Origin: Streptomyces dysideae
GTDB taxonomy: Bacteria > Actinomycetota > Actinomycetes > Streptomycetales > Streptomycetaceae
NCBI RefSeq assembly: GCF_001514305.1
Contig: NZ_KQ949091.1
Coordinates: 148,595 to 212,594, forward strand
Reading direction: 5' to 3'
Length of the DNA: 64,000 nt
Part shown: piece by piece, positions 1 through 7,775 of the stretch
How the letters are laid out: every line of letters begins with the position of its first letter
Position numbering within the stretch: position 1 is the stretch's first letter
Program-made: the position numbers and the translations under genes
Notes under the pieces: generated by a model
What the model was told of the DNA's origin: nothing
Seen by the model: only the letters and a program-made list of their open reading frames with translations
Database searches by the model: none

Positions 1-410
1 CCCAGGCCCTGTACGACCAGATCGTCGCCCACGCGCGCAAGGACCACCCTGACGAGGCGTGCGGCGTGGTGGCCGGCCCGGCGGGCACGGACCGCCCCGA
101 GCGCTTCATCCCCATGCTGAACGCGGCCATGTCGCCCACGTTCTACGAGTTCGACTCCGGCGACCTGCTCAAGCTCTACCGCGAGATGGACGACCGCGAC
201 GAGGAGCCGGTGGTCATCTACCACTCCCACACCGCGACCGAGGCCTACCCCTCCCGCACCGACATCTCCTACGCCAACGAACCCGGCGCGCACTACGTCC
301 TGGTCTCCACCGCGGACACCGACGACCTCGGCGAGTTCCAGTTCCGCTCGTTCCGGATCGTCGACGGCGAGGTGACGGAGGAAGAGGTCAAGGTGGTCGA
401 GGCGTACTGA
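1..410 (+). CDS. mec: Mec-type JAMM/MPN metalloprotease, 5' end outside window
   Basis: The gene is cut by the window edge and reads in frame from base 3. A JAMM zinc motif is visible: Glu in EACGVVAG, then HSH followed by Ser and Asp in PSRTD. In mycobacteria the Mec protease cleaves the CysO-cysteine adduct, releasing cysteine and regenerating CysO. The same trio (mec, cysO, cysM) lies here in order on one strand, which supports that role. The family is identified from motif and context; the exact N-terminus cannot be seen. Confidence 0.85.
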   Translation, partial: QALYDQIVAHARKDHPDEACGVVAGPAGTDRPERFIPMLNAAMSPTFYEFDSGDLLKLYREMDDRDEEPVVIYHSHTATEAYPSRTDISYANEPGAHYVLVSTADTDDLGEFQFRSFRIVDGEVTEEEVKVVEAY

Positions 411-521
411 TCTCCCCGCGCCGGGCCACCCGGAAGTCGGCCTGAACAGTGCGGTCTCACTCCCCGGCCGTCAATCGTCCGGGATGTGGGATCACATTCC
501 AAAAGCCGGACCGGGAATCGA

Positions 522-527
522 TACGAT
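522..527 (+). promoter_or_regulatory. Predicted -10 element of a leaderless transcript
   Basis: TACGAT lies six bases before the ATG at 534. This is the spacing expected if transcription starts at the A of that ATG, so the leader peptide would be translated without a ribosome binding site. No clear -35 hexamer is seen. Confidence 0.4.
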
Positions 528-533
528 GAGCCC

Positions 534-629
534 ATGGTTTCCCACGACGTGAGCGACAAGACGCCGGGCACGCTGCTCGTGGCGCGGCTGCACGTCGACC
601 TGTGCAGGCTCGCCAGCGCCATCTGTTGA
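534..629 (+). CDS. Cysteine-ending leader peptide upstream of cysO (31 aa)
   Basis: This short frame encodes a 31-residue peptide with Cys at position 24 and a C-terminal Cys (ending LCRLASAIC). Peptides of this form occur upstream of sulfur-assimilation genes in actinobacteria. Related Cys-rich leader ORFs in mycobacteria act as cysteine-responsive attenuators. It lies about 120 bases before cysO with no other gene between. There is no Shine-Dalgarno sequence, but a -10-like TACGAT sits six bases upstream, so it is probably leaderless. The regulatory role is inferred. Confidence 0.75.
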   Translation: MVSHDVSDKTPGTLLVARLHVDLCRLASAIC

Positions 630-748
630 CGCCGACCCCTGCCGCCGTACGGCCGTGAGCCGCGGCGCCTGAGACGCACCACCCCTTGCCGTATCTGCGC
701 TGCCGCGCGCCCACCGACCTGACTTCCTCCCGACAGGAGCCCTGAGCC

Positions 749-1036
749 ATGGCCATCGAGGTCCGCATCCCCACCATCCTCCGCCAGTACACCGACGGTC
801 AGAAGGCTGTCGACGGCACCGGGGACACCCTCGCCGAGCTGTTCGCCGACCTCGAGACCCGGCACGCGGGCATTCAGTCCCGCCTCATCGACCCGGCGAA
901 CGGCGACCAGCTGCGCCGCTTCGTCAACGTCTACCTGAACGACGAGGACGTCCGCTTCCTCGACGGCATCAACACCAAGCTGACCGACGGCGACAGCGTC
1001 ACGATCCTGCCGGCCGTGGCCGGCGGTATGGCCTGA
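749..1036 (+). CDS. cysO: CysO, MoaD/ThiS-like sulfur carrier protein
   Basis: A 95-residue ubiquitin-like protein of the MoaD/ThiS family. CysO carries a C-terminal thiocarboxylate that CysM uses as sulfur donor for cysteine synthesis. The C-terminus reads AVAGGMA, so the diglycine is not terminal: two residues must be removed before activation. AGGAG lies upstream of the ATG. cysM begins seven bases after the stop, and mec lies upstream, so the genes belong to one pathway. Confidence 0.9.
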   Translation: MAIEVRIPTILRQYTDGQKAVDGTGDTLAELFADLETRHAGIQSRLIDPANGDQLRRFVNVYLNDEDVRFLDGINTKLTDGDSVTILPAVAGGMA

Positions 1037-1042
1037 TCACCC

Positions 1043-1993
1043 ATGCGTTACGACTCCCCGCTGGCCGCGGTGGGCAACACCCCCCTGGTGCGCCTGCCGC
1101 GGTTGTCGCCGTCCGACGACGTCCGTATCTGGGCCAAGCTGGAGGACCGCAACCCCACCGGCTCCGTCAAGGACCGTCCCGCCCTGTACATGATCGAGCA
1201 GGCGGAGAAGGACGGCCGCCTGACGCCGGGCTGCACCATCCTGGAGCCGACCAGCGGCAACACCGGCATCTCCCTGGCCATGGCGGCCAAGCTCAAGGGC
1301 TACCGCATCGTGTGCGTGATGCCCGAGAACACCTCGCAGGAACGCCGGGACCTGCTCGCCATGTGGGGCGCGGAGATCATCTCCAGCCCCGCCGCGGGTG
1401 GCTCCAACACCGCCGTACGGGTCGCCAAGGAACTGTCCGCCGAGCACCCCGACTGGGTGATGCTCTACCAGTACGGCAACCCGGACAACGCGGGCGCCCA
1501 CTACGCCACGACCGGCCCGGAGATCCTCGCCGACCTCCCGTCCATCACCCACTTCGTGGCGGGCCTCGGCACGACCGGCACCCTGATGGGCGTCGGCCGC
1601 TACCTCCGCGAGCACAAGCCGGACGTCAAGATCGTCGCCGCGGAACCCCGCTACGACGACCTGGTCTACGGCCTGCGCAACCTCGACGAGGGCTTCGTAC
1701 CCGAGCTGTACGACGCCTCCGTCCTCACCACCCGCTTCTCGGTCGGCTCCGCCGACGCGGTCACCCGCACCCGGGAACTCCTCCAGCAGGAGGGCATCTT
1801 CGCGGGCGTCTCCACCGGCGCCGCCCTGCACGCGGCGATCGGCGTCGGCAACAAGGCCCTGAAGGCCGGCGAGAGCGCGGACATCGCGTTCGTCGTGGCC
1901 GACGGCGGCTGGAAGTACCTGTCGACGGGCGTCTACACGGCGGCGACGACAGAGGAAGCGATCGAAACGCTGCACGGTCAACTCTGGGCCTGA
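1043..1993 (+). CDS. cysM: Cysteine synthase CysM (CysO-dependent)
   Basis: A 316-residue fold-type II PLP enzyme. The PLP lysine is Lys43 in PTGSVKDR, TSGNTG is the substrate-binding loop, and a glycine-rich phosphate loop GLGTTGT follows near residue 174. The CysM branch uses O-phosphoserine and thiocarboxylated CysO rather than free sulfide; adjacency to cysO and mec argues for this branch over CysK. It starts seven bases after cysO and is probably cotranscribed. The length matches the mycobacterial enzyme. Confidence 0.9.
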   Translation: MRYDSPLAAVGNTPLVRLPRLSPSDDVRIWAKLEDRNPTGSVKDRPALYMIEQAEKDGRLTPGCTILEPTSGNTGISLAMAAKLKGYRIVCVMPENTSQERRDLLAMWGAEIISSPAAGGSNTAVRVAKELSAEHPDWVMLYQYGNPDNAGAHYATTGPEILADLPSITHFVAGLGTTGTLMGVGRYLREHKPDVKIVAAEPRYDDLVYGLRNLDEGFVPELYDASVLTTRFSVGSADAVTRTRELLQQEGIFAGVSTGAALHAAIGVGNKALKAGESADIAFVVADGGWKYLSTGVYTAATTEEAIETLHGQLWA

Positions 1994-2053
1994 GGAGCGC
2001 CCCGTCAGGGGCGCGGGGAACTGCGCGACCCGCCACTGCGGACCCGCAGCCGA
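1992..2053. repeat. Dispersed Streptomyces intergenic repeat
   Basis: The stretch after cysM includes CCCCGTCAGGGGCGCGGGGA and a downstream CTGCGCGACC block. From memory this is a recurrent intergenic motif in Streptomyces genomes. It can fold as a GC hairpin and may act as the cysM terminator. Confidence 0.5.
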
Positions 2054-2063
2054 AGGACAACCG

Positions 2064-2516
2064 CTAACCGGCTAGGTGACGGACCTGGTCCCAAAGGACC
2101 GGGTCCATCACTCCCGCCCGCCTCCGGAAGTCCCACACGGGCACCTCACGCAACTCGTCGATCTCCAGAAAACTGGCCCGCCCCTGCGCATCGCCGACGG
2201 CACCCGGCGGCAGCGGGATCACCCCGGCCCGCTCGTCGCGGTACTTACTGGTGATCTTCGCGACCACCACCTGACGCCCGCGCACCGAGAGCACCAGACA
2301 CGGCCGGTCCTTCGCACCCGGCCCGTCCTCGTACGGCACGCTCGCCCACCAGATCTCCGCGGGCCGCGGCTGAGTCCGCGGGCGCCCCTCAGGCCGCCCC
2401 GGCGGACGCGTCCTGCGCCCCTCCGGACGCCGCCCCCGGCCCCACCCTTCGACGAGCGTGGCGACCAGCGCCAGCAGTACCACCGCCGCGAGCGCGAGCC
2501 ACCATGACGTGTCCAT
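2064..2516 (-). CDS. PemK/MazF-like protein with N-terminal membrane anchor
   Basis: A 150-residue protein. Residues about 4-22 form one hydrophobic segment, followed by an Arg/Pro-rich linker. The C-terminal domain has the PemK/MazF pattern: EIWWASVPY, then KDRPCLVLSV and VVVAKITSK. MazF-fold proteins are usually mRNA interferases, but a membrane anchor is unusual for a toxin and no antitoxin gene is adjacent. The ATG at 2516 was chosen because the upstream extension runs into a dispersed repeat and has no family similarity. Function remains open. Confidence 0.7.
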   Translation of the reverse strand: MDTSWWLALAAVVLLALVATLVEGWGRGRRPEGRRTRPPGRPEGRPRTQPRPAEIWWASVPYEDGPGAKDRPCLVLSVRGRQVVVAKITSKYRDERAGVIPLPPGAVGDAQGRASFLEIDELREVPVWDFRRRAGVMDPVLWDQVRHLAG

Positions 2517-2569
2517 ACGGACGACGTTACCGGCGCGCGCACAGACCGCGCGCCCTTCTCGCGCCAAAT

Positions 2570-2608
2570 GCTCTCCCACAGCCCGAAAGGCGTGGGAGGT
2601 ACCCCCAC
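2570..2608. repeat. Dispersed hairpin repeat, copy 1
   Basis: CTCCCAC and GTGGGAG flank a short loop and are followed by GGTACCCCCAC. A close copy lies at 3548-3586. This hairpin is, from memory, a common intergenic element in Streptomyces. Confidence 0.6.
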
Positions 2609-2752
2609 CGGGTCCAGCCGAACCGGTGACAGCACAGGTGAGTTCGCCCACAACAGCCCTTGGCGGAGGAGCGACCGGAGGTTTTGCGCCTTACGCTCGA
2701 CGCACCGCACGACCCCCGTCTTTCACTTCCCGCCAGCGGAGGTTTCTGCTTT

Positions 2753-3505
2753 ATGAAGCTCACCGTCGTCGGCTGCTCGGGGTCGTTCCCGTCCGCGGAA
2801 TCGGCCTGCTCGAGCTACCTCCTCGAGGCCGACGGCTTCCGGCTGCTTCTCGACATGGGCAACGGTGCCCTCGGCGAGCTGCAGCGCCACTGCGGTCTCT
2901 ACGACCTCGACGCGATCTTCCTCAGCCATCTGCACGCCGACCACTGCATCGACATGTGCGCGTACTTCGTCGCGCGCTACTACCGGCACGACGGCGGCCG
3001 CTGCGACCCGATCCCGGTCTACGGCCCCGAGGGCACCGAGCACCGCCTCACCACGGCCTACGCCGACACCCCCACCGCCTCCTCCATGAGCGAGGTCTTC
3101 GACTTCCACACGGTCAAGCCGTCCACCTTCGAGATCGGCCCCTTCACGGTGCACACCGAGCGGGTGGCGCACCCCGTGGAGGCGTACGGCATCCGCGTCG
3201 AGCACGGCGGCAGATCACTGACGTACTCCGGCGACACGGGCGTCAGCGCCCACCTCGACGAACTCGCCCGGGACACCGACCTGTTCCTCTGCGAGGCCGC
3301 CTTCACGCACGGCAAGGAGAACATCCCCGACCTGCACCTCAACGGCCGCGAGGCGGGCGAGACGGCGACCCGGGCAGGTGCCCGCCGCCTGGTCCTCACC
3401 CACATCCCCCCGTGGACCGACCCGCAGGTCAACCTGGCCGACGCCCGCGCGGCCTTCGACGGGCCGGTGGAACTGGCGGCGCCGAGGGTGACGTACGAGA
3501 TCTAG
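2753..3505 (+). CDS. MBL-fold metallo-hydrolase (RNase Z-like family)
   Basis: A 250-residue metallo-beta-lactamase-fold protein. The zinc motif HLHADH is at residues 59-64, a second metal ligand is probably the Asp of YSGDTG, and a late histidine lies in VLTHIPPW. The compact form without exosite insertions resembles small ElaC/RNase Z-like hydrolases. The substrate is unknown. GGAGG lies ten bases before the ATG. It converges on the PTS EIIC gene, with a hairpin terminator between them. Confidence 0.85.
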   Translation: MKLTVVGCSGSFPSAESACSSYLLEADGFRLLLDMGNGALGELQRHCGLYDLDAIFLSHLHADHCIDMCAYFVARYYRHDGGRCDPIPVYGPEGTEHRLTTAYADTPTASSMSEVFDFHTVKPSTFEIGPFTVHTERVAHPVEAYGIRVEHGGRSLTYSGDTGVSAHLDELARDTDLFLCEAAFTHGKENIPDLHLNGREAGETATRAGARRLVLTHIPPWTDPQVNLADARAAFDGPVELAAPRVTYEI

Positions 3506-3700
3506 TGCCCCAACAGGCGACATTCGCCCCGTCGCGACGCCCGGCACGCTCCCCCACTGCCTTGAGGGCGTGGGAGGTGCCCCCACTCGCCGCACCGGGC
3601 ACAAACCCAAGTACGTCCAGTACGAGGGCTTGTACCCGGCACGCCGAGAGCACGCACCGGACGCCGCTCCTTGACGGGCGAACGTTGCCTGCCGGGGCAC
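3506..3700. repeat. MITE-like element with imperfect 25-bp inverted ends
   Basis: The left end (3506-3530, starting GTGCCCCAACAGGCGACATT) and the right end (3676-3700) are imperfect inverted copies of each other. The inside holds the second dispersed hairpin repeat and a CAAGTACGTCCAGTACGAGG motif. No coding capacity is seen. It looks like a small non-autonomous repeat placed directly at the stop of the MBL gene. Confidence 0.45.
3548..3586. repeat. Dispersed hairpin repeat, copy 2
   Basis: This is the same GTGGGAGGTRCCCCCAC motif as at 2570-2608, here inside the MITE-like element. Confidence 0.6.
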
Positions 3701-3720
3701 CAGTTCTTCGTACGTGCGCG

Positions 3721-3753
3721 ACGGCCCCGGAACCTTCCCGGTTCCGGGGCCGT
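3721..3753. terminator. Bidirectional hairpin between convergent genes
   Basis: A perfect 14-bp stem (ACGGCCCCGGAACC with its complement) closes a five-base loop. It lies between the MBL gene and the convergent EIIC gene, so it can terminate both. Confidence 0.75.
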
Positions 3754-3778
3754 CGTCATGCCGCACTTCGGTCGGGGC

Positions 3779-5029
3779 TCACGCCTTGGTGAGGTCCTCG
3801 ACCTCCTCCTCGGGCTCGCGGCCCGGGGTCGGCAGGTTGAACTTGGTGATGGCGAACCGGAAGACGGTGTAGTAGATCGCCGCGAAGACCAGACCGATCG
3901 GGATGATCAGCCATGGCTTGGTTGCCAGGTTCCAGTTGAGTGCGTAGTCGATGAAGCCCGCGGAGAAGGTGAAGCCCGCGTGCACGCCGAGCGCCCAGGT
4001 GATCGCCATGGACAGGGCGGTCAGGACCGCGTGGATCACGTACAGCGCCGGGGCGATGAACATGAACGCGAACTCGATCGGCTCGGTCACCCCGGTCACG
4101 AAGGAGGTCAGCGCGAGCGAGATCATCATGCCCATCACGGCCTTGCGGCGCTCGGGACGAGCGGAACGAGCGATGGCGATCGCCGCGGCCGGCAGACCGA
4201 ACATCATGATCGGGAAGAAGCCCGACATGAACTGACCGGCCGTCGGGTCACCCGCGAAGAAGCGGTTCAGGTCGCCGTGGACCACCTCGCCGGCGGCGTT
4301 CGTGAAGTCGCCGATCTGGAACCAGGAGACGGTGTTCACGAACTGGTGCATGCCGACCGGGATCAGCGCACGGTTGATCAGACCGAACAGACCCGCACCG
4401 AAGGCGCCGAGGCCGGTCATCCACTCGCCGAACTCGGAGATGACCTCACCGACCGGCTCCCAGACCAGGCCGAAGAAGACACCCATGACGGTGCCGACGA
4501 AGGCCATGATGATCGGCACCAGACGGCGGCCGTTGAAGAAGCCGAGCCAGTCGACCAGCTTGGTGCGGTGGAAGCGCTGCCACAGCACGGCGGCCAGCAG
4601 ACCCATGACGATGCCGCCGAGGACACCGGGGTTGTTGTAGGTCGCGGCTATGTCCGCGCCATCCTGGATCTTCGCCTCGGTGACCGGGAACGCCTTCAGG
4701 ACGTTGCTGTAGACCAGGAAGCCGACCAGGGCGGCCAGCGCGGTCGAGCCGTCCGACTTCTTGGCGAAGCCGATGGCGACACCGATGCAGAACAGCATCG
4801 GCAGGTTGTCGAAGATCGCGCCACCGGCGGTGGCGAACACGGCCGCGACTTTGTCCCAGCCGAGGCCGTCCTTACCGAACACGTCGGGCTGGCCGAACCG
4901 GAGAAGCAGACCCGCCGCCGGCAGTACGGCGATCGGGAGCTGCAGGCTGCGGCCGACCTTCTGCAAACCCTGGAACAGGCCGGATCCCCGCTTCTTCGCG
5001 GGGGCCGCCGATGCGGTGGCGGTGCTCAT
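3779..5029 (-). CDS. nagE2: PTS transporter subunit EIIC (GlcNAc/glucose family)
   Basis: A 416-residue polytopic membrane protein of the glucose/N-acetylglucosamine EIIC family. It forms the sugar channel, and phosphotransfer comes from the separate EIIB encoded divergently at 5324. Motifs visible include IAVLPAAGLLLRFG at the N-terminus and EPIEFAFMFIAP, a typical EIIC sugar-site motif. Two DasR-like operators overlap its upstream region, which points to GlcNAc uptake and catabolite-linked development control as known in Streptomyces. The gene symbol is by analogy with the S. coelicolor locus. Confidence 0.85.
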   Translation of the reverse strand: MSTATASAAPAKKRGSGLFQGLQKVGRSLQLPIAVLPAAGLLLRFGQPDVFGKDGLGWDKVAAVFATAGGAIFDNLPMLFCIGVAIGFAKKSDGSTALAALVGFLVYSNVLKAFPVTEAKIQDGADIAATYNNPGVLGGIVMGLLAAVLWQRFHRTKLVDWLGFFNGRRLVPIIMAFVGTVMGVFFGLVWEPVGEVISEFGEWMTGLGAFGAGLFGLINRALIPVGMHQFVNTVSWFQIGDFTNAAGEVVHGDLNRFFAGDPTAGQFMSGFFPIMMFGLPAAAIAIARSARPERRKAVMGMMISLALTSFVTGVTEPIEFAFMFIAPALYVIHAVLTALSMAITWALGVHAGFTFSAGFIDYALNWNLATKPWLIIPIGLVFAAIYYTVFRFAITKFNLPTPGREPEEEVEDLTKA

Positions 5030-5047
5030 AGACTTCCTCCATCGGGT

Positions 5048-5063
5048 GGTGGTCTACACCACT
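5048..5063. promoter_or_regulatory. DasR-like operator (dre) 1
   Basis: GGTGGTCTACACCACT closely matches the known dre consensus ACTGGTCTAGACCACT. It sits about 20 bases upstream of the EIIC start. Confidence 0.8.
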
Positions 5064-5064
5064 C

Positions 5065-5080
5065 AGTGGTGTAGACCTGT
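5065..5080. promoter_or_regulatory. DasR-like operator (dre) 2
   Basis: AGTGGTGTAGACCTGT is adjacent to dre 1, one base away, forming a tandem operator for the EIIC promoter. Confidence 0.75.
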
Positions 5081-5190
5081 TGTAGCAGATGAAGGATGCA
5101 TAAGGAACCCGCGATTCCCGTGACCGCAGGCCTACGTGGAGTTACGTGGAGCTACGCCTTGACGGTGGGCGGGTTGGCGGCCGTCCATAG

Positions 5191-5206
5191 GGTGGTGTAG
5201 ACCAGT
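5191..5206. promoter_or_regulatory. DasR-like operator (dre) 3
   Basis: GGTGGTGTAGACCAGT lies about 120 bases upstream of the EIIB start and probably controls the plus-strand transcript. Confidence 0.8.
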
Positions 5207-5323
5207 CGGCGGACGGTGCGCTGTCGTGAAAGCCATCCTTCGGCATCCACGACATGACCGCTCGCAAAGATGGGGCAACTGTGGATTACTGCCACAAGGC
5301 GGTTCGGACCAGGGAGAAGGAAC

Positions 5324-5557
5324 ATGGCCAGCAAGGCTGAGAAGATCGTCGCCGGGCTCGGTGGCATCGACAACATCGAAGAGGTCGAAGGCTGCATCAC
5401 CCGCCTGCGCACCGAGGTCGTGGACGCCGCCAAGGTCGACGAGGCCGCCCTGAAGGCCGCTGGAGCGCACGGAGTCGTGAAGATGGGCACGGCGATCCAG
5501 GTCGTCATCGGCACGGACGCCGACCCGATCGCCGCGGAGATCGAGGACATGATGTGA
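5324..5557 (+). CDS. nagF: PTS transporter subunit EIIB
   Basis: A 77-residue soluble EIIB domain. The phosphorylated cysteine is Cys24 in the motif EGCITRLR. It passes phosphate from EIIA to the sugar bound by EIIC, whose gene is divergent. GGGAGAAGG precedes the ATG. A dre-like operator lies upstream. Separate EIIB and EIIC genes are the usual arrangement at the Streptomyces GlcNAc locus; the symbol is by analogy. Confidence 0.85.
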   Translation: MASKAEKIVAGLGGIDNIEEVEGCITRLRTEVVDAAKVDEAALKAAGAHGVVKMGTAIQVVIGTDADPIAAEIEDMM

Positions 5558-5590
5558 AACCGCGGGATCATCCCCGGCTTCACCCCCTGA

Positions 5591-5617
5591 GGGCCCCTGC
5601 CCACGGCGGGAGGGGCC
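5591..5617 (+). terminator. Hairpin after EIIB
   Basis: GGGCCCCTGCC pairs with GGCGGGAGGGGCCC over a three-base loop, 33 bases after the EIIB stop. Confidence 0.6.
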
Positions 5618-5647
5618 CCTTCCGTATGTGCCGCTAGGCTCAGCGGC

Positions 5648-6385
5648 ATGTCACGCATCGACGGCCGCACCCCCGAACAGCTCCGCCCCGTCACCATCGA
5701 ACGCGGCTGGAGCAAGCACGCCGAGGGCTCCGTCCTCGTCTCCTTCGGCGACACGAAGGTCTTCTGCACCGCCTCCGTCACCGAAGGCGTCCCCCGCTGG
5801 CGCAAAGGCAGCGGCGAGGGCTGGGTCACCGCGGAGTACTCCATGCTGCCCCGCGCCACCAACACCCGCGGCGACCGCGAATCCGTACGCGGCAAGATCG
5901 GCGGCCGCACCCACGAGATCAGCCGCCTCATCGGCCGCTCCCTGCGCGCGGTCATCGACTACAAGGCGCTCGGCGAGAACACGATCGTCCTCGACTGCGA
6001 CGTCCTCCAGGCCGACGGCGGCACCCGCACCGCAGCCATCACCGGCGCCTACGTCGCCCTCGCCGACGCCATCGCCTGGGCCCAGGGCAAGAAGCTCGTC
6101 AAGGCCGGCCGCCAGCCCCTGACGGGCACGGTGTCGGCGGTCTCGGTCGGCATCGTCGGCGGAGTCCCGCTCCTGGACCTCTGCTACGAGGAGGACGTCC
6201 GCGCCGAGACCGACATGAACGTCGTCTGCACCGGCGACGGCCGCTTCGTCGAGGTCCAGGGCACCGCCGAGGCCGAGCCCTTCGCCCGCGAGGAGCTCAA
6301 CGCCCTGCTGGACCTTGCCGTTTCGGGCTGCACGGAGCTGGCGGACCTCCAGCGCAAGGCACTTGATAGGGTCCTCGAAAAGTAA
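5648..6385 (+). CDS. rph: Ribonuclease PH
   Basis: A 245-residue protein beginning SRIDGRTPEQLRP, the hallmark of RNase PH. It trims tRNA 3' ends by phosphorolysis. The region MLPRATNTRGDRES with the following GGRTHEISRLIGRSLRA includes phosphate-binding arginines conserved in the family. Length is as expected. The order rph then, shortly after, RdgB-type pyrophosphatase is common in bacteria. Confidence 0.95.
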   Translation: MSRIDGRTPEQLRPVTIERGWSKHAEGSVLVSFGDTKVFCTASVTEGVPRWRKGSGEGWVTAEYSMLPRATNTRGDRESVRGKIGGRTHEISRLIGRSLRAVIDYKALGENTIVLDCDVLQADGGTRTAAITGAYVALADAIAWAQGKKLVKAGRQPLTGTVSAVSVGIVGGVPLLDLCYEEDVRAETDMNVVCTGDGRFVEVQGTAEAEPFAREELNALLDLAVSGCTELADLQRKALDRVLEK

Positions 6386-6526
6386 AGGGAACACCAAGAA
6401 GGGTGGCCGACGGAGGCAACCCCGCCGCCCGCCCCGGCGTCCCTAGGGGTACGGGCGTACGGCACACCACTGTACGCCCGGCCAACACGGGGGCCTGCGA
6501 GGCCTGAGCAGGGAGGAAGCACAGCC

Positions 6527-6934
6527 ATGGCCACGAGCCGACGCGGTCTTCGCAGTCGTATCACCATCGCCGCCGCAGCAGTGGCGGCCGTCGCGCTGAC
6601 CGCCGGACTGACCACCGGCTGCGATGCCGTCAGCAAGGCACTGGACTGCGTCCAGACCGCCGACGCCATCGCCGACAGCGTCACGGACCTCCAGCAGGCC
6701 GTCGAGGGCGCCGCGAACGACCCGACCCAGCTCGAGGAGTCCCTCGACTCCATCGACAAGAACCTCGACGAGATCGGCGACAAGACCGACAACGCCGACG
6801 TCAACAAGGCGGTCGACGACCTTAACAAGGCCGTCAACAACGTCCGTACGGCCGTCAAGAACGGCGACGAGACGCCGGACATCAGCCCGGTGACCGACGC
6901 GGCCGGCGAACTGACGAAGGTCTGCACGCCGTAA
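6527..6934 (+). CDS. Small secreted or lipid-anchored protein, unknown function
   Basis: A 135-residue protein. The N-terminus has arginines, then a hydrophobic stretch (residues 12-27) ending LTTGC, an imperfect lipobox with the candidate lipid-modified Cys at residue 32. The mature part is acidic and helical with repeated NxAVDDLNKAV-like segments, suggesting a coiled coil. It sits between rph and rdgB. No function can be given. Confidence 0.65.
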   Translation: MATSRRGLRSRITIAAAAVAAVALTAGLTTGCDAVSKALDCVQTADAIADSVTDLQQAVEGAANDPTQLEESLDSIDKNLDEIGDKTDNADVNKAVDDLNKAVNNVRTAVKNGDETPDISPVTDAAGELTKVCTP

Positions 6935-6980
6935 CAGGGCCGGGGCGGGGATCCTGGCGGCTCCTGGGACACTGAACCCC

Positions 6981-7583
6981 ATGACCCGCTTGATCCTCGC
7001 CACCCGCAACGCCGGAAAGATCACCGAGCTCAGGTCGATCCTCGCCGACGCAGGCCTCTCCCACGACCTCGTCGGCGCGGACGCCTATCCCGACATCCCC
7101 GACGTCAAGGAAACAGGCGTCACCTTCGCGGAAAACGCCCTGCTCAAGGCCCACGCCCTGGCCCAGGCAACGGGCCTGCCTGCGATCGCCGACGACTCCG
7201 GCCTCTGCGTGGACGTCCTGAACGGCGCCCCCGGCATCTTCTCCGCCCGCTGGTCCGGCCACCACGGCGACGACAAGGCCAACCTGGACCTCCTGCTGGC
7301 CCAGCTCGCCGACATCGACGACGCGCATCGGGGCGCCCACTTCGCGTGCGCGGCGGCGCTTGCTCTTCCCGACGGCACGGAGAGGGTGGTCGAGGGACAG
7401 CTGAGGGGGGTACTGCGGCATGCGCCGGTGGGCACGAACGGGTTCGGCTACGACCCGATCTTGCAGCCGGAGGGGGAGACGCGGACGTGCGCCGAGCTGA
7501 CCGCCGCAGAGAAGAACGCGATCAGCCATCGGGGGGAGGCGTTCAGGGCGCTGGTACCGGTGGTGCGGGAGTTGTTGGGCTGA
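6981..7583 (+). CDS. rdgB: RdgB/HAM1 non-canonical purine NTP pyrophosphatase
   Basis: A 200-residue HAM1-family enzyme that hydrolyses dITP, XTP and dHAPTP to monophosphates, cleaning the nucleotide pool. The substrate motif TRNAGK is at the N-terminus, ADDSGLCVDVL and GIFSARW lie mid-protein, and GFGYDPI is the late motif. Full length and intact. Confidence 0.93.
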   Translation: MTRLILATRNAGKITELRSILADAGLSHDLVGADAYPDIPDVKETGVTFAENALLKAHALAQATGLPAIADDSGLCVDVLNGAPGIFSARWSGHHGDDKANLDLLLAQLADIDDAHRGAHFACAAALALPDGTERVVEGQLRGVLRHAPVGTNGFGYDPILQPEGETRTCAELTAAEKNAISHRGEAFRALVPVVRELLG

Positions 7584-7638
7584 GGCGACGAAGGTCCACC
7601 CGGCTACATGCTCCGAGTGGACCTTCGATTCAAAGGTG

Positions 7639-7722
7639 TACGGCCGGAGGGACTCGAACCCTCAAGGGATTTCTCCCGCAACACCCTAAATGTTGTGCGT
7701 AGGCCAATTCCGCCACGGCCGC
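7639..7722 (-). tRNA. tRNA-Leu (anticodon UAG)
   Basis: Read on the minus strand, an 84-nt class II tRNA begins GCGGCCGTGGCGGAATTGGC and ends with the T arm GAGGGTTCGAGTCCCTC and acceptor CGGCCGT plus A73. The anticodon loop TTTAGGG gives UAG. A long variable arm, GCGGGAGAAATCCCTTG, fits Leu. CCA is not encoded. The gene is complete. Confidence 0.93.
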
Positions 7723-7775
7723 CCATATCGGTCATTGTGCTCGACCGGCAGTGCTCAGTGTACGGGGAGATCAGC

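Noticed and set aside
3671..5074. Long plus-strand frame across the EIIC gene
   Set aside because: It is antisense to EIIC and has the Gly/Asp/Arg-rich composition of a shadow frame.
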